Source: Micrococcaceae bacterium Sec5.7
GTDB lineage: Bacteria > Actinomycetota > Actinomycetes > Actinomycetales > Micrococcaceae
DNA length: 64,000 nt
Reading direction: 5' to 3'
Assembly (NCBI GenBank): GCA_039636785.1
Contig: CP144169.1
Span: 372,001 to 436,000 of the forward strand
In this document: piece after piece, positions 43,957 to 53,794 of the stretch
How the letters are laid out: every line of letters begins with the position of its first letter
Numbering within the stretch: the first letter of the stretch is position 1
Translations under genes and position numbers: made by a program
The notes under the pieces: generated by a model
What the model saw: only the letters and a program-made list of their open reading frames with translations
Told to the model about the DNA's origin: nothing
Database searches by the model: none

Positions 43957-46900
43957 CCACTGAGCTGACTAACACTGAGCTGACTAACACTGAGCTGCAG
44001 GACAGCCTTTTCAGCCTGGATGAAAAAGCGGACGACGCCGGTACTCCCCCGGGCTTCCGGCTGCACCGTCTGGAGCTGCTCAATTGGGGCACCTTCCACC
44101 AGGGGATCCGCACCTTCCGGCTGGACGGCTCCAACAGCCTCCTCACCGGTGACATCGGCTCCGGAAAGTCCACGGTGGTGGACGCCATCACCACCCTGCT
44201 GCTGCCTGCCAACCGGATCGAGTACAACAAGGCCGCGGGTGCGCAGAAAAAGGAACGCACCCTGATGTCCTATGTGCGGGGGTTCCACAAGAGCACCCGC
44301 AGCACCGGCGGCGAATACTCCAAGCCGGTGGCGCTGCGCGGGACGGGCCAGCTGACCGTGGTGCTGGGCGTTTTCCACAACGCCGTGCTGGGCAAGTCGG
44401 TCACCCTGGCCATCACGCTCTGGGCCATGCAGGAAGCGGGCCAGCCCAACCGCTTCTACTCGCTGGCCGAAACCGATCAGTCCATCGCGGAGGACTTCGC
44501 GAACTTCGGCCAGGACCCGGCCAAACTGAAGAAGAAACTCAAGGCCGCGGGCGTAGTTGTCCACGATTCCTTCGACCCCTACGCCGCGGCGTTCAAGAGG
44601 CAGTTCGGCATCACCGGGAACCAGGCCATGGACCTGTTCCACCGCACGGTGTCCATGAAGCAGGTGGAGAACATCACCCACTTCGTGCGCACCAACATGC
44701 TCGAGGAGGACGACGTCGCCGCCCGGATCGGCAACCTCATCCACCACTTTGATGACCTGAAAAAAGCCCACGACGCGGTGCTGCGGGCCAAGGACCAGAT
44801 CGCCCTGCTGACGCCCATCCAGGACGGCTCCGCCCAGCACGCGAAACTGAGCGGCGAGGACGAGCTGGCCCGCGCGCAGCGGGACAAGCTGCATCCGTGG
44901 TTCACCGACCAGCGCCTGAAGCTGAGCCTCGAACACCAGACGGAACTGCGGAGCACGGGGGTCAGACTGCAGGAAGACAGCAGCAAACTCGCCACCGAAA
45001 TCACCCAGCTCCGCCACGACTTGTCCGCTGTCCAGGAGGACATCCGCAGCAACGGCGGCGGGCGCCTGGCCGCCATCGATGCCGAAGCCGCCCGGCTCGG
45101 CGAGGAATCCCGGAGCCAGCGGGCGCGGTTCGAGAACTACACCGCCGCCGCGGCAGACCTTGGCCTGCAGGTCCCGGAGGACCGGGTGCTCTTCGACGCC
45201 AACCGGGCCCGGCTCACCGAGGTGGAGGCGGAGCTCGGCACCCGCTCGGATGGGCTGCAGGACAGCCGCACCGAGCTGACCATGACGCGCACGGCGCTGA
45301 CGGGACATGCGGGCGACATCGCTGCCGAGCTGACCAGCCTGCAGTCCCGCCCCAACCTGCTGCCGCGTCCGCAACTGGAGCTCCGCCGTCGGCTGTGTGA
45401 CGGGACCGGAATCAAGGAGACCGAGCTGCCGTATGCCGGCGAGCTGCTGCGGGTCCGCGACGGCGAAGCCGCGTGGGAGGGCGCCGCGGAACGCACGCTG
45501 CACGGCTTTGCACTCTCGCTGCTGGTGCCTTCCGAGCACTATGCCGCGGTGAGCAGCTGGGTGGACGGCAACAACCTCCGCGGCCGGCTGGTGTACCTGA
45601 AGATCGGCGAATCGTACGCGCCCAAGGCCGCCGAGCCGGGGACCCTGGCCGCGAAGATCGCCATCAAGCAGGGCACGCCGTTCCGCGATTTCCTGCTTGA
45701 TGAACTCAGCAGCCGGTTCGACTACTTCTGCTGCGATAATCTGGCGGACTTCCGCCGCTACCCCAAGGCGCTGACCGCCAACGGCCAGCTCAAGGGCGGC
45801 AGGGGCCGGCACGAGAAGGATGACCGCCGGGACCTGGCGGACCGGCGCAACTATGTGCTCGGCTGGGACAACCACGACAAAATCAGCCGCTTCCGCGCCG
45901 AACAGGATGAGGTCAAGGGCCAGCTCAGCGTCGTCGCAGGCCAGCTCGTCAAGGTCAATGCTGCCCTGGGCGCGCTCGGCCGGCAGAACCAGCAACTGGG
46001 CACCATCCGCGGGGTGGCCGATTTCGCCGAGATCAGCTGGCAGCTCACCGCCCGCCGCATCGAGGACCTCAAGGCGGAGAAGCGCGAGCTCGAGTCCGCC
46101 AGCGATGTGCTGCGGCAGCTGACGGCCAAGGAAGCCGAGGTAAGTTCGCGGCTGGGGCGCCTCGAGTCGCGGGCCGATGACGTCCAGCGCCGCGTCGGGT
46201 CCAATGAGGGTGCCGCCAAGGACATCGCCGAGGCGATCGAGGAATGCCGCGGGATTCTCGCGGAGACTCCCCTGGCAAACTCCAAAGAGGCGGACGACGC
46301 CGGTGTGCTGGCCGCCGTCGCCAAGCTCGCCGGCGCTGTCCTCGGCGACAAGCCGCTCACCTATAAGAACACCGGCACGGTGGAAAGCGCCGTGCGGTCC
46401 GGGCTGACGGACACCATCGATGCCCTGTCCAAACGGATTGCCCGTGCGGCGGAAACCACCGTGCGGCTGATGGCCGATTTCCGGAACAAGTACCCGAACG
46501 AGACCACCGACATCGACGCCGCGCTCGAGTCCGCCGGGGACTTCAACCGGCTCCTGGAGCAGCTGGTCAGCAACGACCTGCCCCGGTTCGAGGCGCATTT
46601 CAAGGAGTCGCTGAACCAGAACACCATCCACGAGGTGGTGGCCTTCAACGCGTTCCTGGACAGCCGCCGCCAGGATATCGTGAACCGGATCGGCGAAATC
46701 AACCTGTCCCTGGCCGGGATTGAGTACAACCCCGGCCGTCATATCCAGCTGGAGCACCAGAACACCACGGACCTGGATGTGCGCCAGTTCGGGATGGATC
46801 TGCGGGCCTGTTCGGAAGGGACCATCGGCGACGAGGACCAGTACTCGGAGCAGAAGTACCTGCAGGTGGAGCGGCTGATCGAGCGCTTCCGGGGCCGGGA

Positions 46901-47405
46901 CGGCTACACCACGCTCGACGAGCGGTGGACCGCCAAGGTCACTGATGTGCGGAACTGGTTCACGTTTTCCGCCTCGGAGAAGTGGACCGAGACCGGTGAG
47001 GAGTTCGAGCATTTCACCGACTCCGGCGGCAAGTCCGGCGGCCAGAAGGAGAAGCTCGCCTACACCATCCTCGCCGCGGCCCTGGCGTTCCAGTTCGGTC
47101 TGGCGTCCGGCAAGAATGCCGGCAAGAATGCCGGCAAAAACGCGGGCAGCGGGCGGAGTTTCCGGTTTGTGGTCATTGACGAGGCGTTCGGCCGCGGCTC
47201 GGATGAGTCCGCGCGGTATGGCCTGGAACTGTTCCAGCGGATGAAGCTGCAGCTGCTGATCGTCACCCCGCTGCAGAAGATCCATGTGATCGAGCCGTTC
47301 GTGTCGCACGTGGGATTCGTGGCCAACACCAACGGCGACGATTCCCAGCTGCGCAACATGACCATCCAGGAATACCGGGACGAGCGGGACCGGCGTGCCG
47401 GCTGA
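43953..47405 (+). CDS. jetC: Wadjet component JetC (SMC-like ATPase)
   Basis: This is a 1,150-residue SMC/MukB-like motor. The N-terminal head has FRLHRLELLNWGTFHQGIRT and Walker A GDIGSGKSTV (66-75). Long coiled coils flank a hinge-like region (about 480-600). The C-terminal head has the signature FTDSGGKSGGQKEKLAYTIL and Walker B FVVIDEAFGRGSDESARYG. A GKNAGKNAGKNAGSG repeat is inserted just before Walker B. Residues 1-15 repeat ELTNT from a 15-bp DNA repeat. ATG at 43953 has GGAGG upstream. ATP hydrolysis by JetC drives loop extrusion on plasmids, known for the family. Confidence 0.93.
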   Translation: MTTELTNTELTNTELQDSLFSLDEKADDAGTPPGFRLHRLELLNWGTFHQGIRTFRLDGSNSLLTGDIGSGKSTVVDAITTLLLPANRIEYNKAAGAQKKERTLMSYVRGFHKSTRSTGGEYSKPVALRGTGQLTVVLGVFHNAVLGKSVTLAITLWAMQEAGQPNRFYSLAETDQSIAEDFANFGQDPAKLKKKLKAAGVVVHDSFDPYAAAFKRQFGITGNQAMDLFHRTVSMKQVENITHFVRTNMLEEDDVAARIGNLIHHFDDLKKAHDAVLRAKDQIALLTPIQDGSAQHAKLSGEDELARAQRDKLHPWFTDQRLKLSLEHQTELRSTGVRLQEDSSKLATEITQLRHDLSAVQEDIRSNGGGRLAAIDAEAARLGEESRSQRARFENYTAAAADLGLQVPEDRVLFDANRARLTEVEAELGTRSDGLQDSRTELTMTRTALTGHAGDIAAELTSLQSRPNLLPRPQLELRRRLCDGTGIKETELPYAGELLRVRDGEAAWEGAAERTLHGFALSLLVPSEHYAAVSSWVDGNNLRGRLVYLKIGESYAPKAAEPGTLAAKIAIKQGTPFRDFLLDELSSRFDYFCCDNLADFRRYPKALTANGQLKGGRGRHEKDDRRDLADRRNYVLGWDNHDKISRFRAEQDEVKGQLSVVAGQLVKVNAALGALGRQNQQLGTIRGVADFAEISWQLTARRIEDLKAEKRELESASDVLRQLTAKEAEVSSRLGRLESRADDVQRRVGSNEGAAKDIAEAIEECRGILAETPLANSKEADDAGVLAAVAKLAGAVLGDKPLTYKNTGTVESAVRSGLTDTIDALSKRIARAAETTVRLMADFRNKYPNETTDIDAALESAGDFNRLLEQLVSNDLPRFEAHFKESLNQNTIHEVVAFNAFLDSRRQDIVNRIGEINLSLAGIEYNPGRHIQLEHQNTTDLDVRQFGMDLRACSEGTIGDEDQYSEQKYLQVERLIERFRGRDGYTTLDERWTAKVTDVRNWFTFSASEKWTETGEEFEHFTDSGGKSGGQKEKLAYTILAAALAFQFGLASGKNAGKNAGKNAGSGRSFRFVVIDEAFGRGSDESARYGLELFQRMKLQLLIVTPLQKIHVIEPFVSHVGFVANTNGDDSQLRNMTIQEYRDERDRRAG

Positions 47406-48693
47406 GTCGTCGGCCGGCAGGGCACAGGGCTGGACCACGCTGGCGATGCTCCGCGCCCAGTCGCAGAAGGCCTGGGACAGCGGAGCGCTGCTGCGCGAAC
47501 TGCTGGAACCCTCGGGTGTGTATCCGCGCCGCCGTCCGCTGAAACGCCCGACGGCGGCCACCCTCCGGAGCGACTACACGGCGGCACGAGCGTGGGCGGC
47601 GGAGTTGTTTGCGGCCACTGGTCACTTCGCACTGGACACCGCGGAGGTGGGCCGCACAACCATCGGACCCAACCTGTTGCCTGCCGCGGCAGTGTTTGGC
47701 TCCACGGGTGATGAGATTGCGTTTGTGGGCAAGTCGAAGGACGCGGCCCGGTTCCGTGAGCTCGTCGAGGGGTTGTCGGCCATGGAGCCTGCCTTCCGCG
47801 CGTGGGCACTGAGGCGGCCATTGCGGCTGCTGGAACTGGGCGGTGACGCTCTGACCGCGGCCCGGGTTGCGCTGTGGCTGCGGGACAACCCGGAACCGGG
47901 CGTCTACGTGCGGCAGCTCAGCCTGCCCGGAGTACATACCAAGTTCATCGAGCACCACCGGAAAGTGATTGATGAACTGGCTGCGGAGCAGCGCGCAGAC
48001 CCGCGGCTCCCAGTGGACGCTGCGGAAGATGCCGTCCTTCCGGAAGTGGCCGCAGAGCCAGGGGCGTTGCTGGGCCAGGCACCGGCCCGGACGCCGGCGG
48101 CACGCTTCGCCGCGCGGCACGGTTTCCTGCACCCGCCCGAGCTCGTCAGGTTCCGGGCCCTGGACCCCGGAATGCCGCTGCTGGGCGAGGCCAGGGATCT
48201 GACCGTCACGGCCGAGGCGTTCAGCACCCTGAACCTGCCGTTCCAACGAGTGATCGTCACCGAAAACCTGGTCAACTTCCTGGCCCTAACGGAAGTGCCC
48301 GGCGGGCTGGCCATTTACGGCGGCGGATACGGGTTCTCATCACTGCAGGACGCCGGCTGGCTCCGCGACTGCGAGGTCTGGTACTGGGGCGATCTGGATA
48401 CCCACGGCTTCCGGATCCTCGACCAGCTCCGGGCGGTCCATCCCCACGTGGTCAGCGTGCTGATGGACCAGGCCACCCTATTGGCACATCGTGATATCTG
48501 GGGCAGCGAGCCAGCTCCTTCCCGGGCCGCGCTCGGCAGGCTCACCGCCGAGGAGTCTGCGCTCTATGACGCGTTGGGCAGTAATCAGTTCGGGCAGTCA
48601 GTCCGGCTGGAACAGGAGCTGGTCCGCTGGGACTGGGCTTCGGAGCGGCTTCTCGGCGGGGGAAAGACCAGAGGTCAAGCGCAAGCGCGATGA
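47395..48693 (+). CDS. jetD: Wadjet nuclease JetD (DUF3322 + DUF2220 TOPRIM)
   Basis: This 432-residue nuclease cleaves plasmids after extrusion by JetABC. The N-terminal DUF3322 region has RPLKRPTAATLRSDYTAARA and RQLSLPGVHTKFIEHHRKVI. The TOPRIM domain has the glutamate in RVIVTENLVNFLAL (about 285) and the DxD in WYWGDLDTHGFRILDQL (about 330), so the metal site is intact. The GTG start overlaps jetC by 11 bases, completing a coupled jetABCD type I operon. It faces an acyltransferase gene with 23 bases between stops. Confidence 0.93.
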   Translation: MPAESSAGRAQGWTTLAMLRAQSQKAWDSGALLRELLEPSGVYPRRRPLKRPTAATLRSDYTAARAWAAELFAATGHFALDTAEVGRTTIGPNLLPAAAVFGSTGDEIAFVGKSKDAARFRELVEGLSAMEPAFRAWALRRPLRLLELGGDALTAARVALWLRDNPEPGVYVRQLSLPGVHTKFIEHHRKVIDELAAEQRADPRLPVDAAEDAVLPEVAAEPGALLGQAPARTPAARFAARHGFLHPPELVRFRALDPGMPLLGEARDLTVTAEAFSTLNLPFQRVIVTENLVNFLALTEVPGGLAIYGGGYGFSSLQDAGWLRDCEVWYWGDLDTHGFRILDQLRAVHPHVVSVLMDQATLLAHRDIWGSEPAPSRAALGRLTAEESALYDALGSNQFGQSVRLEQELVRWDWASERLLGGGKTRGQAQAR

Positions 48694-48716
48694 GTTCCAG
48701 GTGCCCGCCCGGCCAC

Positions 48717-49904
48717 TTACCGGCGGTGGCCCGACGTCGCCTCCGCCATGGGGCGGACGGTTGGGCCATCCGGGCTGTCCGTGCGGGCATCGCGGCGGAT
48801 CCGGCGCCCCACAGCACGTCCTGCGGCCATCGAGAGCCGGTGGGCGGGTTGTTCCACGTAGCGGTAGAACAGCTCGGCCGCCGCGAACGAGGCGGCGACG
48901 GAGACCGCGAGAGCCAGGGGAAGCGAGACTGATCGAAGCAATGTGACGCCGGCAAGAATGATCGGAAGGTGCACCAGGTAGAGGCTGAAGGACACGCGTC
49001 CCAGCCATTGAGCGGCGGCCGTGTCTCCCAGCCTCTTGGCCGAGCTGCAGGACACGAACAGCAGGACGATCAGCGTCGCGCCCACTGTAACAACGGCCTC
49101 GACGCCGGGGATCGGTTGCTCGGGGCTGATCCATTCGGCGTTCGCCAGGAAGAGGCCAGCGGCGGCCACGAAGAACCAGACGAAGCGCGGCCAGGATCGG
49201 GTCAGTTCACGGATCCGCTCACGCTCTGCGCCGAGAATGGCCCCGATGGCGAAGATCGGGAGATAGGACAGCCACTCCAGGTCTTGTACGGCTCCAGCCA
49301 CGGCCAGCAGCAGTGCAATGCAGATCTTCACGTGCCAGAAGCGTCTCCAGCGGAGGGCCATGAGGACGTAGGCCGGGAGCAGGAGGGAGAACGCGACTTC
49401 CCATTTTAGCGACCACAGCGGGGTGTTGATGGTGCTCGCGTTCAGCAGGAGCAGTGCGTCCTTGAAGACCTGGCCCATGCTTGGGTGGATTACATATATG
49501 TCCGCCCAGGGGCTCTGCAACGGGGATGCCGACCGGGGAAGGATCGCAATCAACGCAACGGCCACCGCCAAGGATGCCCACGCCGGTATGTAAAGGCGGA
49601 AGAAACGCTTGGCGTAGTACCGTGCCCAGCCCGGGACCGCGCCCGGCCTGGTGAACGGCAGGACCAGGACGAAGCCGGAGAGCACAAAAAAGACGTGGAC
49701 CGCCGGGGTCCCGTTCCAGAGGACGTGCAGGGGAGAGAAAACAGCCCACATGCCCGCGGTGCTGAGTCCCACAGATCGGTTGCTGAATACACCCCCGATT
49801 CCCGGGAGCGTGGACACTACATGGCAGGCAACAACCACCAGGGCGGCAATCCCCCTGAGGCCATCCAGCTGCGTGACTCGTGTTTGGCCAGACTGATTCC
49901 GCAT
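48717..49904 (-). CDS. Acyltransferase 3 family membrane protein (OafA-like)
   Basis: This is a 395-residue integral membrane protein with about ten spans. The N-terminal motif QLDGLRGIAALVVVACHVVS has the R-G-x10-H pattern of AT-3 enzymes, and HVFFVLSGFVLVLPF and WARYYAKRFFRLYIPAW follow. It is likely to O-acylate an envelope glycan; the acceptor is unknown. The C-terminal 40 residues are basic and extra-membrane. It is leftward and lone. Confidence 0.9.
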   Translation of the reverse strand: MRNQSGQTRVTQLDGLRGIAALVVVACHVVSTLPGIGGVFSNRSVGLSTAGMWAVFSPLHVLWNGTPAVHVFFVLSGFVLVLPFTRPGAVPGWARYYAKRFFRLYIPAWASLAVAVALIAILPRSASPLQSPWADIYVIHPSMGQVFKDALLLLNASTINTPLWSLKWEVAFSLLLPAYVLMALRWRRFWHVKICIALLLAVAGAVQDLEWLSYLPIFAIGAILGAERERIRELTRSWPRFVWFFVAAAGLFLANAEWISPEQPIPGVEAVVTVGATLIVLLFVSCSSAKRLGDTAAAQWLGRVSFSLYLVHLPIILAGVTLLRSVSLPLALAVSVAASFAAAELFYRYVEQPAHRLSMAAGRAVGRRIRRDARTDSPDGPTVRPMAEATSGHRR

Positions 49905-50369
49905 TAGCCCTATGTTACCAGTTCGTTATATTTGAGGGGCCGTGGCCCGAGACGAAGCCGCTCTGTCATCAGTCCCTTACCGCTGAGTTCCAAAGATGTG
50001 GCGGCTCCGGATCGAGGTCTGCGCGATGGTGCGGATGGCGCATCGTCAAAACCCTGCAGCCCTGTTGACAGGTTGCGTTCTGCCAGGGAGCTTCGGCCAG
50101 TCCGCGTTCGAAAGCCGTGGCGGCGTCTTCCGCGTCGAGTTCGGCGTCCAGAACTGCGGTACGCACTCTTTGTAGGCGTGCGGGACGCCGTGGCGTCGAG
50201 GTCGCGGGCAGCTCGTGTGCCGCTCCAGGCTTCTGGGACTCCCATGCTCCCCATCCAGTCGATGAGCTCCACCGCTCAGCGCGTGTACCGGGCGTCTATA
50301 CCGTGCGCAGCCGCGGGCATATCCTGCAGGAAGACCCGTCCGTCGACCATCAGTTCCCGGAGGTACCTC
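49905..50369. other. Region of about 465 bp without a firm gene
   Basis: Leftward open frames (for example 49969-50166) have partly normal composition, but no family motif or RBS. They could be remains of a decayed gene. The end holds GGAGG at 50359-50363, the RBS of the TfoX-like gene. Confidence 0.45.
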
Positions 50370-50753
50370 ATGGAAATGCCGAAAGCGTCCGACGCCGACA
50401 AGGATCACTTCCGCTCAGTGATGCCGGACCGTCCCGAGGTGGTCATCAAGCCGATGTTCGGGAACCTCGGGGCGTTCGTGAACGGCAACATGTTCGCCGG
50501 TCTTTTCGGCCCCACCATCGGTGTGAAGCTGGCCGAGGCGGACAGGGAGATGCTCGAAAGTGCCGAGCGGACCATTCCATTCGGGCCGGCCGAGCGACCC
50601 ATGGGCGGCTATACCGGATTGCCGGAGATCTGGAATGCCGAAGGCGACGGCGATGAGGCGCGGGCCAGGGCGTGGGTGGCGAAGGCGTTTGAGCATGTGG
50701 CCGGGCTGCCGCCGAAGGCCGCCAAGGTTCCGAAGGCGAAGGCCGCGAAGTAG
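50370..50753 (+). CDS. TfoX/Sxy N-terminal-domain protein
   Basis: This 127-residue protein has the TfoX N-terminal pattern RPEVVIKPMFGNLGAFVNGN, MFAGLFGPTIGVKLAEADRE and PMGGYTGLPEIWNAEGDGDE. The C-terminal tail is Lys/Ala/Pro-rich (PPKAAKVPKAKAAK). TfoX is a competence regulator in gammaproteobacteria, but single-domain actinobacterial forms have no known role. ATG at 50370 has a GGAGG RBS. It is 5 bases from the following gene. Confidence 0.87.
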   Translation: MEMPKASDADKDHFRSVMPDRPEVVIKPMFGNLGAFVNGNMFAGLFGPTIGVKLAEADREMLESAERTIPFGPAERPMGGYTGLPEIWNAEGDGDEARARAWVAKAFEHVAGLPPKAAKVPKAKAAK

Positions 50754-50758
50754 CAGCC

Positions 50759-52019
50759 ATGCCCTCCCCCGCCGAATACCCAGACAACGAGGTCGACACT
50801 CTGGTAATCGGCGCGGGGCAGGCCGGCCTGGCCACGAGCTATTGGCTGACCCGGCACGGCGTGGAGCACCAACTACTGGAACGGCGTCCACCACTCGGCG
50901 GAGCCTGGCAGGACCGCTGGGATTCGTTTTACCTCAACACCCCGAACTTCTCCCTCATGCTGCCGGAACTGACCTACGACGGCCCCGAGCCGGACGCCTT
51001 CCTCCCTCGGGGCGAGGTGATCGGACTCTTCCGTGACTACGCCACGAGGATCGCAGCACAGGTGCGGCTCGGCACAGAGGTGACCCGGGTGAGCGCGGCA
51101 AACGGCGGCTTCGCCGTGGACACCAAACAGGGCCGCTGGCAGGCACGGAACGTGGTCCTCGCGAACGGCGCCTTTCAGCTCCCGCGGATCCCACCGGCAG
51201 CCGCCGCCATGCCAGGGCACATCCGCCAGCTGCACAGCCATGACTACCGCAACCCGCAACAGCTCCCGGATGGCGCCGTGCTGGTGGTGGGCACCGGGCA
51301 GTCCGGCGGGCAGATCACTAGGACCTGCTCGACGCCGGCCGGGAGGTCCACCTTTCCGTTTCGGCCTGCCCCGAGGCCCCACGACGGTACCGCGGACAGG
51401 ACATCTACTGGCTCCTGCAGCTCCACCTCCGCGGCCCCGAGTACGGCATCAACGGCCTCCAGACGGATCAGCTCCCCTCCCCAGCGGCGCGCTTCATGTG
51501 CGACCCGCTGATCTCCGGCAACGACGGCGGCCACAGCATCCATCTGAGGGACCTCGGCCGCCGCGGCGTCCGGCTCCACGGCCGCTTTGAGGGAGCGGAC
51601 GACGGCGGACTCGTCTTTAGTAACGACCTCCCCGGACGCCTCGCACTGGTGGGGCGGGGTTCGGCCAGCGGCTGAAGCTCATGACTGACGCCTACATCGA
51701 TGCGGCCGGCATAGACGCACCTGCCGCTGAACCCGTGCCGGCGGACGAATGGCTGCCTGCAGAATCGGGAGCACGCCTCAACCCTGATGCCGAGGGAGTC
51801 ACGTCGATCATCTGGTCCACCGGCTACGGCCTCGACTTCAGCATGCTGGATATCCCGGTGCTCGACGAGTGGAACTACCCGCGCCACACCCGCGGCCTCA
51901 CCGAGGTCACGGGCCTCTACGCCGTGGGCCTCCCCTGGCTCACCAAGCACCTGTCGGCCACGCTGTCAGTGGTGGGCGACGATGCGGAGTTCGTGGCAGG
52001 GCACATCGCGGCCCGGTGA
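50759..52019 (+). pseudogene. Flavin-containing monooxygenase with two frameshifts
   Basis: Three frames together encode an FAD/NAD(P) oxidoreductase of about 420 residues. Frame A gives TLVIGAGQAGLATSYWLTRH (FAD site) and VLVVGTGQSGGQIT (NADPH site). Near 51318 the sense moves by one base to DLLDAGREVHLSVSACPEAP. Near 51650 it moves again to GFGQRLKLMTDAYIDAAG, ending IIWSTGYGLDFSML and HIAAR. Each shift is explained by one missing base. It resembles YhhW/CzcO-like monooxygenases. It is either a recent pseudogene or has two sequencing errors. Confidence 0.83.
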
Positions 52020-52057
52020 CCGGATGCGTTCCAGGCCTACGGGCGTAGGCTTTTTCC

Positions 52058-52828
52058 ATGGAACGGTCACGAGCCATCCTGCTTCCCGGCAGCGTGCTTC
52101 CCGCCGGCCCGGCCTACGATGCCCTGCTTGCGGCGCTCGGGCCGGGAGTGGACGCCGTCGCCAAGGACCTGGAACTCTATGCGGGAGACAGTCCGACGGC
52201 GGGCTGGAGCCTGGACACAGAGGTTGCCGGGGCGCTCCGTGAGGCCGATGCCCGCGGCTGGGACACGTTCCACCTTGTGGGCTATTCCGGTGGCGGAGCG
52301 GCCGCGCTGGCGTTCACCGCCCGGCACCCGGAACGGCTCCTCAGCCTGGCGTTGCTCGAGCCGGCCTGGGCCGGAAACTGGGACTGGAGCCCCGCCCATG
52401 CCCGGCTCTGGAAGCAGTACGAGGAGCTGGAGGAGCTCCCGCCTGAGCAATTCATGCCCGCATTCATGAGACTGGGGGTCAAGCCCGACGTCGTCCTTCC
52501 GCCGCGGGGCGACCCACCGCCATGGATGGCCAAGCGGCCGGCAGGGATCCGGGCCTTCCTGCAGTCGTTCAGGACGTTTGACCTGGACCGACGGAGGCTC
52601 GAAGAGTTCCGCCGGCCGGTGTTCTTCGCCCTCGGCGCGCTCAGCAACCCTGACGATTACGGCGAGGTGGCACAGCGGCTGTCCAGCGTCTTCCCGGACT
52701 TCCGGCTTGAGGTCTTCGCGGAACGCCACCACTTCGACCCGCCACACCGGATCGAGCCCGCACGCCTGGCCGCGATGCTCCTGGACCACTGGGCGCGGGC
52801 CGAAAGAATCGCGGCCGAGGGCCGGTAA
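52058..52828 (+). CDS. Alpha/beta-hydrolase
   Basis: This is a 256-residue hydrolase-fold protein starting MERSRAILLPGSVLPAGPAY. The nucleophile elbow is HLVGYSGGGAAALAF, and a cap with WDWSPAHARLWKQY follows. The acid probably lies near FFALGALSNPDDYG and the His in FAERHHFDPPHR. No export signal is seen. It resembles esterase/thioesterase-type hydrolases of unknown substrate. It converges on the lipase gene with a strong terminator between them. Confidence 0.82.
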   Translation: MERSRAILLPGSVLPAGPAYDALLAALGPGVDAVAKDLELYAGDSPTAGWSLDTEVAGALREADARGWDTFHLVGYSGGGAAALAFTARHPERLLSLALLEPAWAGNWDWSPAHARLWKQYEELEELPPEQFMPAFMRLGVKPDVVLPPRGDPPPWMAKRPAGIRAFLQSFRTFDLDRRRLEEFRRPVFFALGALSNPDDYGEVAQRLSSVFPDFRLEVFAERHHFDPPHRIEPARLAAMLLDHWARAERIAAEGR

Positions 52829-52872
52829 TCGGCGCACCCGACGGTCCCCTGGGCAAACGCTCGCCAACGCCC

Positions 52873-52908
52873 GACGGCGGGACCCACCATCTGGTGGGTC
52901 CCGCCGTC
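52873..52908. terminator. Bidirectional terminator hairpin
   Basis: GACGGCGGGACCCACCA and its exact complement TGGTGGGTCCCGCCGTC form a 17-bp perfect stem with a two-base loop, between convergent genes. Flanking T-runs are weak, so stem strength would be the main terminating force. Confidence 0.85.
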
Positions 52909-52945
52909 GTAGTCTCCCGGCCGTTGTCCGGGGCGCTGAAGCCGA

Positions 52946-53794
52946 CTAAATGCAGCTGGGCTGGTAGGCCGGATCGGCGGGGCCGGAGGCCTGTCCCAGT
53001 GCGTGGGCCACGATCTGGTGCACCACGGGGTCGTTCGGCGTCTGATCATGTTCGATGGGATCGGCCGGGCACTTGTCCTGGATGGTGATGTTGGTGACCT
53101 GCCGTGCCGGGCCGTTAAGGAACTGGCTGTTGTAGGGAATGACCACTTCGTCGTAGACCGTGGAAATGACGGTGTAGGAAGGTCCCGCAACGGTGTCGCC
53201 GATGGAGTTAAGCTTCTGCATGAATGCCGATCCTGCCTGCTGGTCGGCGCAGGAAGCACAGTCCAGGGCGGTGTAGTCCGGAGGCGGGACGAATCCCGGC
53301 GGCGGGACGATCACACCTTTCGTGCCGTGGTTGGAAGGTGCGATGCCAACCAGCTTATGGACATACTTGGCTCCGCCCAGAAAGCCCATGTAGTAGCGGG
53401 GCATCATGCCGCCCTGGCTGTGGCCCACCAGATCCACTTTCTTGGCGCTGGTGGCAGCCCGTACGGCGTCCACGAACGGGGCAAGTTCCTTCGCCGATTC
53501 GGTCACCGGCGCGGTGGCGTACACACCGTTCGTCTCGCCGTAGTTGAGGGCGAACACGCAGTACCCGGAGCTTTTCAGGTAGGGCGACAGAGTGGACCAG
53601 TTCTTCGCCATGCTTTCGAAGGTTCCAGGCACCAGGATGACGGGATAGGGGTGCTCGGCGGAGGGCTTGCAGGACCAGTCGTTGGCGCCGGGCGGGGAAA
53701 CGTCAAGGGTGCCCGCCTGGGCTGGAGCCACGGTAAGGGAGCCGGCGAGGACCGCGGCGGCGGCGATGGACAGGGTTCTGGTGAGCAGTGACAT
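52946..53794 (-). CDS. Secreted lipase / alpha-beta hydrolase
   Basis: This 282-residue protein has a signal peptide (LLTRTLSIAAAAVLAGSLTV, cleavage near PAQAG). The mature enzyme has PYPVILVPGTFESMAKNW, the nucleophile elbow DLVGHSQGGMMPRYYMGFLG, and paired cysteines (DWSCKP; YCVFALN; LDCASCAD; DKCPAD). Together these match the actinobacterial class of disulfide-rich triacylglycerol lipases (PF01674-like). The catalytic Asp and His are probably in the YDEVV and DPVVHQ regions. AGAGG precedes the ATG. Confidence 0.9.
   Translation of the reverse strand: MSLLTRTLSIAAAAVLAGSLTVAPAQAGTLDVSPPGANDWSCKPSAEHPYPVILVPGTFESMAKNWSTLSPYLKSSGYCVFALNYGETNGVYATAPVTESAKELAPFVDAVRAATSAKKVDLVGHSQGGMMPRYYMGFLGGAKYVHKLVGIAPSNHGTKGVIVPPPGFVPPPDYTALDCASCADQQAGSAFMQKLNSIGDTVAGPSYTVISTVYDEVVIPYNSQFLNGPARQVTNITIQDKCPADPIEHDQTPNDPVVHQIVAHALGQASGPADPAYQPSCI

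Noticed and set aside
43890..47561. A 1,223-codon leftward open frame opposite jetC
   Set aside because: It is the mirror of a GC-rich gene; jetC on the other strand has SMC motifs and the leftward product has none.
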